NCBI GenBank assembly: GCA_021186555.1
Contig: JAJKFL010000026.1
Span: 930,001 to 994,000, forward strand
Origin: Reticulitermes speratus
Taxonomy: Eukaryota > Arthropoda > Insecta > Blattodea > Rhinotermitidae
Direction: 5' to 3'
Length of the DNA stretch: 64,000 nt
This document shows positions 32,276 through 43,834 of this stretch, piece by piece. The translations under genes were made by a program, and so were the position numbers. The notes under the pieces are model-generated. The model ran no database searches. It was not told where the DNA came from and worked only from the letters and a program-made list of their open reading frames with translations. Within the stretch, counting starts at the first letter, position 1; each line of letters starts with the position of its first letter.

Positions 32276-32625
32276 GTAAAGGTAAAGGTAAAGGTAAAGG
32301 TAAAGCTGAAGGTGAAGGTGAAGGTAAAGGTAAAGGTAAATCAATCCCATTACAGGCCTGGACAGGCCCTTAGGGTTCCAGGAGGTTGAGGCTCACAGAT
32401 TTATAGACCATCGTCACATGAAGGTGGTAAGGTTGTCAGCCCTACGCACCGGCCGCCTTTACCCTCCAGGAAATAATCCTGGTACTGATTTCTGTTAGAG
32501 GCTGAGTCGACCCCAGGGCCATAGTGCGACCGAAACGATTATGTCAATGAAAAATTACAATAACACCATCGGGAATCGAACCCGCGACCTTCCGGCTTGT
32601 AGCGCAGTGCCTGAACCACAATCTT
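32276..32625 (-). mobile_element. SINE family 3, near full length
   Basis: In minus orientation the head carries the B box GGTCGCGGGTTCGATTCCC (plus strand GGGAATCGAACCCGCGACC, near 32573). The body includes GGCCTGTCCAGGCCTGTAAT. The 3' tail is (TTTACC)n, seen on the plus strand as GGTAAAGGTAAAGGTAAAGG from 32276. Another copy is at 36258. It lies about 165 bp upstream of the Dll exon. Confidence 0.85.
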
Positions 32626-32844
32626 TCGAAACGTAGGTAACCACTGGCCCAATTACACAACGTAACATCTCCGAAGACCTGAATCCTCATTAACTCCGCC
32701 AAATATCGCACAAGTATTGCACGTAGCTTAATTCAGTTCAATTACAGTAAGATATTTGCAACGCACACAGCTTACAGTTGCTCAGCTAGACAATAAAATC
32801 GAGACCAGTTTAGGATTTGTGCTGTCGACTTAAACTCTATTCCC

Positions 32845-33145
32845 ATCTTCGGGGCTAAAAGGTGGCGTCGCCAAGTCAGTGATTAGCCTAAAAACTAGAC
32901 GATTCTGAGTTCAAATCCCGGTACAAGCAAAATAATTTTCCTCTTCTCCAAAATGTCTGGGCCGGCGCTGGGGCCCACTGAACATCATATTCAGTGCGTA
33001 TCGGTGTTCTTTCTTGGGGGGGGGGGGTAAGTGGGTGGGCATGAAATTAACCCATCACTTCCATCTGGTACCAATAATAAGAATAAGTGGAGTTATACCT
33101 CTACTTGATCTCTAAATCTTCATGGCATAGACAGGTAAAATTTTA
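32845..33145 (+). mobile_element. SINE family 1, old copy
   Basis: B-box-like GAGTTCAAATCCCGG, then GGGCCGGCGCTGGGGCCCAC, GGAGTTATACCTCTACTTGA and a decayed tail. It follows the order of 30015-30308 with many substitutions and a 10-G run near 33018. Confidence 0.7.
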
Positions 33146-33596
33146 TCTTCACGTTTCTTTTCATCTGCGGTCCCGTGATGACCACATGACAACACACAAT
33201 GTCCAATATCGATTCTCAATTCTCTTCCACTCATTTGTTTCAAGAACAATACAAAAGAATTGAGGCCATTCCACCGCCTTCTGTGAACAGCTTCCTCGCC
33301 TGCTGCCTGCATGTCCTGTTTTATCCTGAGTGACAAGCCGGAAACGTGATAAAGCCGGCTACAAAAAAGAGTCATCGCCATTGCTGTCATTTATTTACTG
33401 ATAGAATTATTTGTAATAACAATAAAACTGTCACATTTCGGAAGTGCAAATGGAAACAGCGCGAGCGACTGCGCGGATGTTGTAGGCCATCTACAGGGGC
33501 CTGAGTGCGGGACAGAGACTTAGGCTACTTGCAAAAAAATAGATAAATAGATAAAAAATAAATATCATTACAAACGTATAATTACGAAAAGGTAAA
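33146..33596. other. non-coding, no feature recognised
   Basis: The 92-codon minus frame at 33390-33112 shows no domain. The segment ends at the terminus of array F. Confidence 0.4.
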
Positions 33597-35248
33597 TCCT
33601 CTAAAGCCCAGTGGTCACTATATGTACCACCAGTTTAACATTCACAAATTCTACGTTCTGCCCACACAGTGTATTTATGTGTTTTGTGTGGATCTCAGAA
33701 CAAACAGCGATTATTTCACTGTACAACATTAACTGACTGGTTTGTATAACTGAGACGGAGTGTGTTTACTGCGCGGTACGGACTGTATTTATGTGTTTTG
33801 TGTGGATCTCAGAACAAACAGCGATTATTTCACTGTACAACATTAACTGACTGGTTTGTATAACTGAGACGGAGTGTGTTTACTGCGCGGTACGGACTGT
33901 ATTTATGTGTTTTGTGTGGATCTCAGAACAAACAGCGATTATTTCACTGTACAACATTAACTGACTGGTTTGTATAACTGAGACGGAGTGTGTTTACTGC
34001 GCGGTACGGACTGTATTTATGTGTTTTGTGTGGATCTCAGAACAAACAGCGATTATTTCACTGTACAACATTAACTGACTGGTTTGTATAACTGAGACGG
34101 AGTGTGTTTACTGCGCGGTACGGACTGTATTTATGTGTTTTGTGTGGATCTCAGAACAAACAGCGATTATTTCACTGTACAACATTAACTGACTGGTTTT
34201 TATAACTGAGACGGAGTGTGTTTACTGCGCGGTACGGACTGTATTTATGTGTTTTGTGTGGATCTCAGAACAAACAGCGATTATTTCACTGTACAACATT
34301 AACTGACTGGTTTGTATAACTGAGACGGAGTGTGTTTACTGCGCGGTACGGACTGTATTTATGTGTTTTGTGTGGATCTCAGAACAAACAGCGATTATTT
34401 CACTGTACAACATTAACTGACTGGTTTTTATAACTGAGACGGAGTGTGTTTACTGCGCGGTACGGACTGTATTTATGTGTTTTGTGTGGATCTCAGAACA
34501 AACAGCGATTATTTCACTGTACAGCATTAACTGACTGGTTTGTATAACTGAGACGGAGTGTGTTTACTGCGCGGTACGGACTGTATTTATGTGTTTTGTG
34601 TGGATCTCAGAACAAACAGCGATTATTTCACTGTACAGCATTAACTGACTGGTTTGTATAACTGAGACGGAGTGTGTTTACTGCGCGGTACGGACTGTAT
34701 TTATGTGTTTTGTGTGGATCTCAGAACAAACAGCGATTATTTCACTGTACAGCATTAACTGACTGGTTTGTATAACTGAGACGGAGTGTGTTTACTGCGC
34801 GGTACGGACTGTATTTATGTGTTTTGTGTGGATCTCAGAACAAACAGCGATTATTTCACTGTACAGCATTAACTGACTGGTTTGTATAACTGAGACGGAG
34901 TGTGTTTACTGCGCGGTACGGACTGTATTTATGTGTTTTGTGTGGATCTCAGAACAAACAGCGATTATTTCACTGTACAGCATTAACTGACTGGTTTGTA
35001 TAACTGAGACGGAGTGTGTTTACTGCGCGGTACGGACTGTATTTATGTGTTTTGTGTGGATCTCAGAACAAACAGCGATTATTTCACTGTACAGCATTAA
35101 CTGACTGGTTTGTATAACTGAGACGGAGTGTGTTTACTGCGCGGTACGGACTGGTTGTTTATGTAAAGTGTGTTTACTGCGCGGTACGGACTGTATTTAT
35201 GTAATGTGTTTACTGCGCGGTACGAGCTGAATGTTTATATGTAATTCA
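33597..35248 (+). repeat. array F of the 114-bp/40-bp satellite family
   Basis: The outer terminus TCCTCTAAAGCCCAGTGGTC is preceded by TAAA, one base from TTAA. About thirteen 114-bp units follow, then about two short units, ending GAATGTTTATATGTAATTCA. The first units carry ACAACATT, whereas those from about 34500 on all carry ACAGCATT, so the inner half was amplified from one variant. Confidence 0.97.
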
Positions 35249-36257
35249 TATTAATTTTATACTTTCAAGTGCCAAGCGATCTCCCAATAATCAAGCCCGT
35301 CAGACTGAAGCACAAACAGTGTAGCCACACTCTTATTAACTATCTTACATTACAAGCTCCAGCTAAACACCACAGAGTGTCTCAATGCAATATATCAACC
35401 TTTGACCCAATAACACCATAACAAGTGCCATAAGAAATCGTAACATAAAGAACATGCCATTGGAAGAAAAGACTGTTATAATAATGCTACTATCAGCAGT
35501 AGCCTATTTGTAATATAAAGAACTTAAATATTCAGCCACATTTCGTCATTGGGCCATTAGCAACTTTTTTTTCAGCACCGAAGCAAAATGTTAGCGCCAC
35601 AAATTCAAACAGTTTCGACACGATGGCTGATAACACAGAACAGCGACTGATATCGACAGGGGATAGAACTGGCACACGATATGATAAAAGTCTCAGTTGT
35701 GGCGAGGACTACGTGAAAATGCAGTGTGACACCTGTACAATTGCATGTGAACTTTAACGTTCACAAATTTTAGTCGCCAAACATTCGATAAATCTTGTCC
35801 AGAGTCGGATTTACGTCGTTTTCGCTAGCAGCTGGTGGGATTTACATCGGTCAAACTGGTAGCTAATTTAATTACATATCACGGGAAACAAAATGCTTCG
35901 TTTTACTTTGTTTCGCTCAACACTGCTATCTTCAGGAAAGTGACCGAAGCTCTCAACGACGGTTTCCTGTGTCTACCAGCGGGTTATCAATGACGTCCCT
36001 TTAAATCTGCTGATGGCTGCAGAGGATAAATGGAAAGTACGTTGGGGAAATGGTCGTGGTTTACTTTAAGTCACTGTCGCAAAATTGTACATATCTTGTC
36101 AGTTGACTTACAGACGACGGCCACACTCGAGGCTATTGAATAGAACTGGTCATGTTGAGCGCTTTGAAAAGCAATTGGGAAAGCAACTGCTAGTTGCATA
36201 TCCGTCCGTCCTTTCGCCCGAATGGAAGAACTCGGTTAAAACTGGAAGTATTATATC
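35249..36257. other. non-coding; one ribozyme-like motif
   Basis: At 35897-35940, minus strand: CTGAAGA, TAGC...GAGC, GAAACAAAGTA. This has the hammerhead core words but weak stems. Nothing else was recognised. Confidence 0.4.
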
Positions 36258-36460
36258 AGGTAAAGGCAAAGCAATCCCATTACAGGCCTGGACAGGCCCT
36301 TAGGTTTCCAGGCACCGACCGCCTTTACCCCCCAGGAAATACTCCTGGTACTCATTTCTGTTAGAGGCTGAGTCGACCCCAGGGCCATAGTGCAACCGGA
36401 AGGATTATGTCAATGAAAAATTACAATGACGTAATCGGGAATCGAACCCGCGACCAAAAT
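36258..36460 (-). mobile_element. SINE family 3, truncated copy
   Basis: GCAATCCCATTACAGGCCTG, GGCTGAGTCGACCCCAGGGC and GGGAATCGAACCCGCGACC match 32276-32600. A roughly 80-bp segment present there (32381-32450) is missing here, and the head is cut after the B box. Confidence 0.85.
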
Positions 36461-36686
36461 TCAAATTTATTTAAAAAAGGACGAAACGAAGAGGCATTTG
36501 TTTGAAGATGTGTGTGAATTTGTGACTGCTATATTTGCTAGCGTAACTGTGTTTACCTTCATGGCCAAAGTTATGAAGTTTTATATGGTTAATGTAAATG
36601 GTTGTATGGTTTTCATGGTTACAAAGAACACATGTTTCAATACCCGTTTTGCCAACATTCTTATCAAAGCCTATTGTTCACTATGG

Positions 36687-36722
<36 letters not shown>
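36687..36722. repeat. (TTA)n microsatellite
   Basis: Twelve TTA repeats. The open frames crossing it (poly-Ile, poly-Leu or poly-Tyr) are by-products. Confidence 0.97.
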
Positions 36723-36851
36723 TACTGCAATTGGGTTTTCACCCGGTGGCAGTAGGCGAAAGCAACACAAAGTTCTACTGTCTTATTATTCAGTTAACCA
36801 ACAAACGCACAAACATAAACTACTTTATAGTTTTATTAATATCGATGTATT

Positions 36852-36889
36852 CCCCTACACGTGTTTCGGTCCGTAGACCATCTTCAGGG
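36852..36889 (-). ncRNA. hammerhead-ribozyme-like motif
   Basis: Minus strand: CTGAAGA, TGGTC-TAC-GGACC, GAAA, CACGTG, TA, GGGG. Stem II is fully paired. Stem I is weakened by a GCCC/GGGG mismatch. Confidence 0.65.
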
Positions 36890-37087
36890 CGGTAACAAGC
36901 TACTACACTACACATCGCATGTTAAAAGGGCCCGAAGAACACAATTGTCTTAGTAATAAGTTATAAAAACATTTGAATTTTTAAAATATGTACAACTGTA
37001 TAGTAACTTATAATTTTATCGTATAATTTAAAGTCAAAATTTAAAACAGCAGTGATGTCACTTGGTGCACACAATTGTGATATTGTA

Positions 37088-37164
37088 CAGGGTATACACA
37101 AAAGAATGGTGCGGTTTCCCTTTATTCACCATTGAAACCGCACCATTATTTTGTGTATACCCTG
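37088..37164. mobile_element. mariner-like MITE, second copy
   Basis: A 77-bp palindrome flanked by TA: CAGGGTATACACAAAAGAAT then GGTGCGGTTT, and the inverse at the right end. It is the same family as 18637-18714, with a different loop. Confidence 0.87.
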
Positions 37165-37469
37165 TACATGGTGGTGAGTATAAGCTGTTGTGTGGAGTGG
37201 TATGAGCTGAATGTGTAGCGGAATGTATCGATATTAGTAAAAACTATAAAGTAGTTTATGTTTGTGCATTTGTTGGTTGCTCAATAATAACAATAATAAT
37301 AACCATGCCTCAACAGCTCTATATGGGCTCGGGCCTCCTCGTTTCTCCTCTTTCCGAGGCTACTAAGTCGTGTGCATTCGTGGCAGTTGCTGACTGGCCA
37401 ACTGGCCGCGCTAGTAGTCAGTAGTCAGTAGTCAGTCAGGAGACTTGGGTGAGAAATGGCTTTGAATTT

Positions 37470-37670
37470 AGCTTACGTAACATCTTTATTCATTCTTTTA
37501 CATGCCGTAAATCTACGACATGGGACCGACGGCTTTACTTCCCCTCCGAAGGAAGTTGTGCTCCGGATTTTTATCACTCTTAAAAATCCATCGACCTCGG
37601 TCGGGATCGAACCCGCGAACCTTGGGTCCAGTGGCGAGCACGCTAACCACTAGTCCACCGAGGGCGACTG
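37470..37670 (-). mobile_element. SINE family 4 with tRNA-like head
   Basis: In minus orientation from about 37667: CCTCGGTGGACTAGTGGTTA, then GCGTGCTCGCC, and B box GCGGGTTCGATCCCG. ACCGAGG can pair with CCTCGGT like an acceptor stem. The body ATTTTTAAGAGTGATAAAAA, TCCGGAGCACAACTTCCTTC continues to about 37480. Its accidental minus-strand translation (ALGGLVVSVLATGPKVRGFD) is a peptide I recall being misannotated in insect proteomes. It is not a tRNA gene, because the body continues past the acceptor stem. Confidence 0.75.
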
Positions 37671-38324
37671 GTTGCTGAATACTAAGTGGAAATGCTCTGT
37701 GAATGCAACACAAAATTTCTACAGTCTTGTAATGTTGCAGGCTGAAACAAGCAAATTTATAAAGTCGACGTTTTGCGCTGTTCTGTGCTTGACAAGTCTT
37801 ACTGCTCGCTTTATAACGACAAATGTTTACAAATTTAAAAATAGGTGTTTTCTATTGTTAGTCATGAACTCATGTTATCATGCTCAGTGCACAATGTGTG
37901 AACACATCCGCTGCTATTATGAACATAAATCAATTATTTTCTGCAACAACTAACAGCTTACATTAACAATGGTAACTGTAGGACACGCCGGTACACTAGG
38001 GTCGCGAGCACCACCCCATCGCGTGGTGGACGGTCGTGGAACTAAACTACGTGATGGGTATCCAGCTGGAAAGTTTTAGCAGCAGCTCTGTTCCTCTGAC
38101 GGTTCGCGGTCGTCCGACGGTTGTTCTTTACGTATCAGTGGCGGTTTCTGGCAATGCGTATAGACCAGGTTTGTTTTAAAACACTGCCCAATTTTCAACA
38201 GTTGGTATGAACGACGTCCTTCTGCGGTCTCATTAATGTTGCAGTACCAACTTTACCAACAGCAGTTCAGTTCACAAAGCGTCAAAACAGAGGATGGTGA
38301 CGGAATGCCTCTCACCTTGAACAG
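37671..38324. other. non-coding, no feature recognised
   Basis: Nothing identified. Confidence 0.4.
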
Positions 38325-38455
38325 TGGCGGCGGCTTAAGTACGGGTACTAAGCCGACATGTGCTGGTGGTGGCGTAAGTACGGGTACTAAGTAGGCATGT
38401 GTTGGCGGCGGCGTAAGTACGGGTACTAAGCCGGCATGTGTTGGTGGCGCCGTGT
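38325..38455 (+). repeat. 39-bp minisatellite, about 3 copies
   Basis: TAAGTACGGGTACTAAGCCG, ACATGTG, TGGTGGTGGCG repeats at 38336, 38375 and about 38414. It gives a short Pro-rich frame on the minus strand. Confidence 0.85.
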
Positions 38456-38708
38456 TCACAAGGCATCACCAAACACCAGTGTACCGAGCGCTACTTCCGT
38501 TGTGTTTCGCTGATATATAAATCCGTAGAGCTGAACACGGTAAGACTTTAAATACATTTGTACTTAGTGATACACTGTGCCTTGTATTGTGTAACAGTTG
38601 TGTAGAGATGTGCAGGAAACGTACCGTGGAGAAATGCAAATCTTATAAATGTTTATAGATGTAATAAGAATCTTGTGGAGCCTTAATATTTCAACACTAA
38701 AATTAATC

Positions 38709-39861
38709 TGAAATTTATATAAAAACCCAGTCCTTATGGCGCAGTAAACACACTTTACATAAACACTCAGTCCGTACCGCGCAGTAAGCACACTCCTCAG
38801 TTATACAAACCAGTCAGTTAATGTTGTACAGTGAAATAATCGCTGTTTGTTCTGAGATCCACACAAAACACATAAATACAGTCCGTACCGCGCAGTAAAC
38901 ACACTCCGTCTCAGTTATACAAACCAGTCAGTTAATGTTGTACAGTGAAATAATCGCTGTTTTTCTGAGATCCACACAAAACACATAAATACAGTCCGTA
39001 CCGCGCAGTAAACACACTCCGTCTCAGTTATACAAACCAGTCAGTTAATGCTGTACAGTGAAATAATCGCTGTTTTTCTGAGATCCACACAAAACACATA
39101 AATACAGTCCGTACCGCGCAGTAAACACACTCCGTCTCAGTTATACAAACCAGTCAGTTAATGTTGTACAGTGAAATAATCGCTGTTTGTTCTGAGATCC
39201 ACACAAAACACATAAATACAGTCCGTACCGCGCAGTAAACACACTCCGTCTCAGTTATACAAACCAGTCAGTTAATGCTGTACAGTGAAATAATCGCTGT
39301 TTTTCTGAGATCCACACAAAACACATAAATACAGTCCGTACCGCGCAGTAAACACACTCCGTCTCAGTTATACAAACCAGTCAGTTAATGCTGTACAGTG
39401 AAATAATCGCTGTTTTTCTGAGATCCACACAAAACACATAAATACAGTCCGTACCGCGCAGTAAACACACTCCGTCTCAGTTATACAAACCAGTCAGTTA
39501 ATGTTGTACAGTGAAATAATCGCTGTTTTTCTGAGATCCACACAAAACACATAAATACAGTCCGTACCGCGCAGTAAACACACTCCGTCTCAGTTATACA
39601 AACCAGTCAGTTAACGCTGTACAGTGAAATAATCGCTGTTTGTTCTGAGATCCACACAAAACACATAAATACAGTCCGTACCGCGCAGTAAACACACTCC
39701 GTCTCAGTTATACAAACCAGTCAGTTAATGTTGTACAGTGAAATAATCGCTGTTTGTTCTGAGATCCACACAAAACACATAAATACACTGTGTGGGCAGA
39801 ACGTAGAATTGTTGAATGTTAAACTGGTGGTACATATAGTAACCATTGGACTTTAAGAGGG
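38709..39861 (-). repeat. array G of the 114-bp/40-bp satellite family
   Basis: Minus orientation. The inner boundary GAAATTTATATAAAAACCCA is followed by about two 40-bp units and about nine 114-bp units, several sharing a deletion (CTGTTTTTCTGAG instead of CTGTTTGTTCTGAG). The outer terminus ends CTTTAAGAGGG at 39861, followed by CTAA (one base from TTAA). With array F it would bracket 33597-39861. Confidence 0.96.
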
Positions 39862-40904
39862 CTAATTATGTTCACCACATTTTGTACATGTGTATGTGTG
39901 TGTAGTGAGTTAGATCTAAATCCATATGACTTAAATCAAAACTTATACTACTACTACTAAATAATAATAATTAATTTATTATTATTATAACACCCACTAG
40001 TACTAATAGCAGTAGCAGTAGTAGTAGTAATAGCAGCAGCAGTAGTAGTAGTAATAGCAGCAGCAAACCTAATGTACATATATATTCTTACAGCAATCGC
40101 ACGATGTACAATAGCGTGAATATCTGCAAAAATTATGACAGCAGAATTACTGATGCTCCATGGCGCCGTGGGAAGTAGCACAGGCTGTACTCGTAGTTCA
40201 AATTACTGGGTGGCCAAAGGAGGCAGCCGGACATTCCGTAGCTGTGCTTTGTAAAATAAACATAGACTACTTTCAAGGAAGATGGACGAAGTTTGTGCGG
40301 TCATAATACATTTAGACACACTGCTTCTTTTAAATTTCGTATTTTGCTAAGAGGAAAGGATTTCTAACCAAAAAAAGTCAACTTACAGGTTTCAACTACA
40401 ACATTTTCGTTTTTTTGTGTTCTCTTATTTAAAATTAAACCCGTCTGACGTTTCCATGTCACAAAGCGTACCGGTATTTAAACACTCGGTGGACGTCACA
40501 ACGACATCTGATTTGTTACTGGGACGTTTTATCATTCCAGACAAATTATATGTTTCATTACGTAAGTTGACATGTGCGCCGCTCAACGGCACGAAACGGA
40601 ACTAGTGTTGTGACACACGGAGCGCCCTGAAGGCCTGCCATCAGCGACAAAACTAGCTTCGTGCTGCTCTCTTCTTTTATTTCATTTTCTTTCCAATGGG
40701 AAAAGAATCAAATGTCCAGGGTGGTCTACACCAGCGGTACTTAAACACGTCCAAGCGGATAAGGGCTCAACGCAAAAGTGCTCTAAGTTGCTAATGTACA
40801 TTAAAAGATTTTTCTTGTTTAAAGACTTGAAGACCAAATTAACCTAAACTCTACACAAATATTCCCTTTGTAGCAACATTATGTATGTTTATCTGCCGGG
40901 ACAC
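39862..40904. other. non-coding; simple repeats
   Basis: A trinucleotide-rich stretch (TACTACTAC, AGTAGTAGTA, AGCAGCAGC) lies at about 39948-40065. No gene seen. Confidence 0.5.
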
Positions 40905-42055
40905 CGAATTGGAGACTGGCTGGGCATTCTAAGGGATGCATATAAGTATGCCGTCAGCTTCAGACTCCGTCCGCTTTATCACTAGGGAAACAGCCTCCGG
41001 TAACACCGAATACGAGACTGGCTGGGCATTCTAAGGGATGCATATAAGTATTCCGTCAGCTTCAGACTCCGTCCGCTTTATCACTCAGGAAACAGCCTCC
41101 GGTAACACCGAATACGAGACTGACTGGGCATTCTAAGGGATGCATATAAGTATGCCGTCAGCTTTAGACTCCGTCCGCTTTATCACTCGGGAAACAGCCT
41201 CCGGTAACACCGAATACGAGACTGGCTGGGCATTCTAAGGGATGCATATAAGTATGCCGTCAGCTTCAGACTCCGTCCGCTTTATCACTAGGGAAACAGC
41301 CTCCGGTAACACCGAATACGAGACTGGCTGGGCATTCTAAGGGATGCATATAAGTATTCCGTCAGCTTCAGACTCCGTCCGCTTTATCACTCAGGAAACA
41401 GCCTCCGGTAACACCGAATACGAGACTGGCTGGGCATTCTAAGGGATGCATATAAGTATGCCGTCAGCTTTAAACTCCGTCCGCTTTATCACTAGGGAAA
41501 CAGCCTCCGGTAACACCGAATACGAGACTGGCTGGGCATTCTAAGGGATGCATATAAGTATGCCGTCAGCTTCAGACTCCGTCCGCTTTATCACTAGGGA
41601 AACAGCCTCCGGTAACACCGAATACGAGACTGGCTGGGCATTCTAAGGGATGCATATAAGTATGCCGTCAGCTTCAGACTCCGTCCGCTTTATCACTCGG
41701 GAAACAGCCTCCGGTAACACCGAATACGAGACTGGCTGGGCATTCTAAGGGATGCATATAAGTATGCCGTCAGCTTCAGACTCCGTCCGCTTTATCACTC
41801 GGGAAACAGCCTCCGGTAACACCGAATACGAGACTGGCTGGGCATTCTAAGGGATGCATATAAGTATGCCGTCAGCTTCAGATTCCGTCCGCTTTATCAC
41901 TCGGGAAACAGCCTCCGGTAACACCGAATACGAGACTGGCTGGGCATTCTAAGGGATGCATATAAGTATGCCGTCAGCTTCAGACTCCGTCCGCTTTATC
42001 ACTCAGGAAACAGCCTGCAGTAACACCGAATACGAGACTGGCTGGGCATTCTAAG
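40905..42055 (+). repeat. 102-bp tandem array, about 11 copies
   Basis: The unit starts TAACACCGAATACGAGACTG and continues GCTGGGCATTCTAAGGGATG, CATATAAGTATGCCGTCAGC, TTCAGACTCCGTCCGCTTTA, TCACTCGGGAAACAGCCTCC, GG. Unit starts at 41001, 41103 and 41205 confirm the period. Variants (TATTCCGTC, TCACTAGGG, TCACTCAGG) recur in the same order around 40960-41090 and 41260-41400, indicating a block duplication. Each unit has a TATAAG word about 20 bases before TCAGAC, but this is not enough to call a promoter. It is unrelated to the 114-bp family. Confidence 0.96.
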
Positions 42056-42439
42056 GGACAGAACATTTTCATCTCTCCGGCAATGAAATGCCAACCTCTC
42101 GGTCGTCCACACGTGCCGCCTTCTCAGCAGCTACTGAGCTATCCCGGAATTACAGCTATGTGCGTGGACAAAGGCCACTGTTAGCTCAGTCCGCCGTGTG
42201 CAGTGCGTGGCTGTGCCTGTCGGCATCAACGCACTGCAGAAACTGCCAGGTCGGATGTTCGTTAAGACTGCTACGTCTTGAGCTGACGAGTGTGGTGAGA
42301 CGGCATTTGGCACAAGAGCGTCGTTCGTAGTGAGACGTCTGTTGGGACACTAGCGTCGTTCGTAGTGAGACGTCTGTCGTGGTGAAGATGTGTGGGGAGA
42401 GAGGAAACTGCACTGTGACAGGCTTAGTGATTGGTCCTA
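42056..42439. other. non-coding; one short direct duplication
   Basis: GCGTCGTTCGTAGTGAGACG followed by TCTGT occurs twice (near 42318 and 42353). The overlapping frames show no domain. Confidence 0.45.
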
Positions 42440-42785
42440 CTTAACAAGTGTTGTCAGAGCGACTGAGTAAAGGGACTGTGATGGGCAGGTCATTTAGCAA
42501 GGATGGAGAGAACAGAAATGCACCGAGGATTTGGTGGGGAAAGCTGATGCACTTGGAAGACGTAAGTTTATGTGGGAAAATAGTATTAACGTGTATGTCA
42601 CAAGAAATAATGTTAGGTTTAGGAGTGGATTAATATGGCTCAGGACAGCAACAATAGACAGTCTGTTCTTAAAACGTTAAAAAAAACTTCAAACTCAGTA
42701 AAATGTAGCGAATTTTTTGACTGGCTGAGAAAGTATCAGCGTCTCAAGAAGGATCCTCCTCCATGGGCATACTTAGTTAGACAGT
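42440..42785 (+). mobile_element. decayed non-LTR retrotransposon 3' end
   Basis: GATTTGGTGGGGAAAGCTGA, GTGGATTAATATGGCTCAGG, TTTTTTGACTGGCTGAGAAA and CTCAAGAAGGATCCTCCTCC are in the order seen at 22960-23470 and 49620-50175. Heavily mutated. Confidence 0.7.
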
Positions 42786-42929
42786 AGTCAGGGGTGACCA
42801 ACACTCACATGACACTCCCACTGATATTTTAATCCAATCACAGAACGTGGCCAGGCTCACATATACAACAGTTGTTCATTTAAAATGTCTTTTAATCAAG
42901 AGACAAGAATTTGGTGTCCGTGGAGAGTA
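42786..42929. other. non-coding spacer
   Basis: Nothing recognised. Confidence 0.4.
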
Positions 42930-43834
42930 ACGTAAAACTATACAGCAGCCAACGTAAAACTATACAGCAGCCAACGTAAAACTATACAGCAGCCAACGTA
43001 AAACTATACAGCAGCCAACGTAAAACTATACAGCAGCCAACGTAAAACTATACAGCAGCCAACGTAAAACTATACAGCAGCCAACGTAAAACTATACAAC
43101 AGCCAACGTAAAACTATACAGCAGCCAACGTAAAACTATACAGCAGCCAACGTAAAACTATACAGCAGCCAACGTAAAACTATACAGCAGCCAACGTAAA
43201 ACTATACAGCAGCCAACGTAAAACTATACAGCAGCCAACGTAAAACTATACAGCAGCCAACGTAAAACTATACAGCAGCCAACGTAAAACTATACAGCAG
43301 CCAACGTAAAACTATACAGCAGCCAACGTAAAACTATACAGCAGCCAACGTAAAACTATACAGCAGCCAACGTAAAACTATACAACAGCCAACGTAAAAC
43401 TATACAGCAGCCAACGTAAAACTATACAGCAGCCAACGTAAAACTATACAGCAGCCAACGTAAAACTATACAGCAGCCAACGTAAAACTATACAGCAGCC
43501 AACGTAAAACTATACAGCAGCCAACGTAAAACTATACAGCAGCCAACGTAAAACTATACAGCAGCCAACGTAAAACTATACAGCAGCCAACGTAAAACTA
43601 TACAGCAGCCAACGTAAAACTATACAGCAGCCAACGTAAAACTATACAGCAGCCAACGTAAAACTATACAGCAGCCAACGTAAAACTATACAGCAGCCAA
43701 CGTAAAGCTATACAGCAGCCAACGTAAAACTATACAGCAGCCAACGTGAAACTATACAGCAGCCAACGTAAAACTATACAGCAGCCAACGTAAAACTATA
43801 CAGCAGCCAACGTAAAATTATACAGCAGCCCAGA
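42930..43834 (+). repeat. 22-bp minisatellite, about 41 copies, very homogeneous
   Basis: The unit is AACGTAAAACTATACAGCAG followed by CC. Only a handful of substitutions are visible over 900 bp (TACAACAG near 43095 and 43382, GTAAAGC near 43705, GTGAAAC near 43746). This is the most uniform array in the window and so probably the youngest or most actively homogenised. Confidence 0.98.

Larger units (their letters stand above)
36796..37278. mobile_element. foldback element with one hammerhead-like motif and a nested MITE
   Basis: AACCAACAAACGCACAAACA and ATAAACTACTTTATAG at the left are inverted at 37215-37278. The left arm has the ribozyme-like motif; in the right arm it has been lost (GTGTAGCGGAATG remains). 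A mariner-like MITE (37088-37164) has inserted in the interior. Confidence 0.82.

Noticed and set aside
32281..32340. Telomere-like repeat (GGTAAA)n
   Set aside because: Insect telomeres are usually TTAGG; this run is the tail of a tRNA-derived SINE.
37595..37667. Functional tRNA gene on the minus strand
   Set aside because: The acceptor-like pairing CCTCGGT/ACCGAGG and B box are present, but the arm structure is poor and a SINE body continues after the head.
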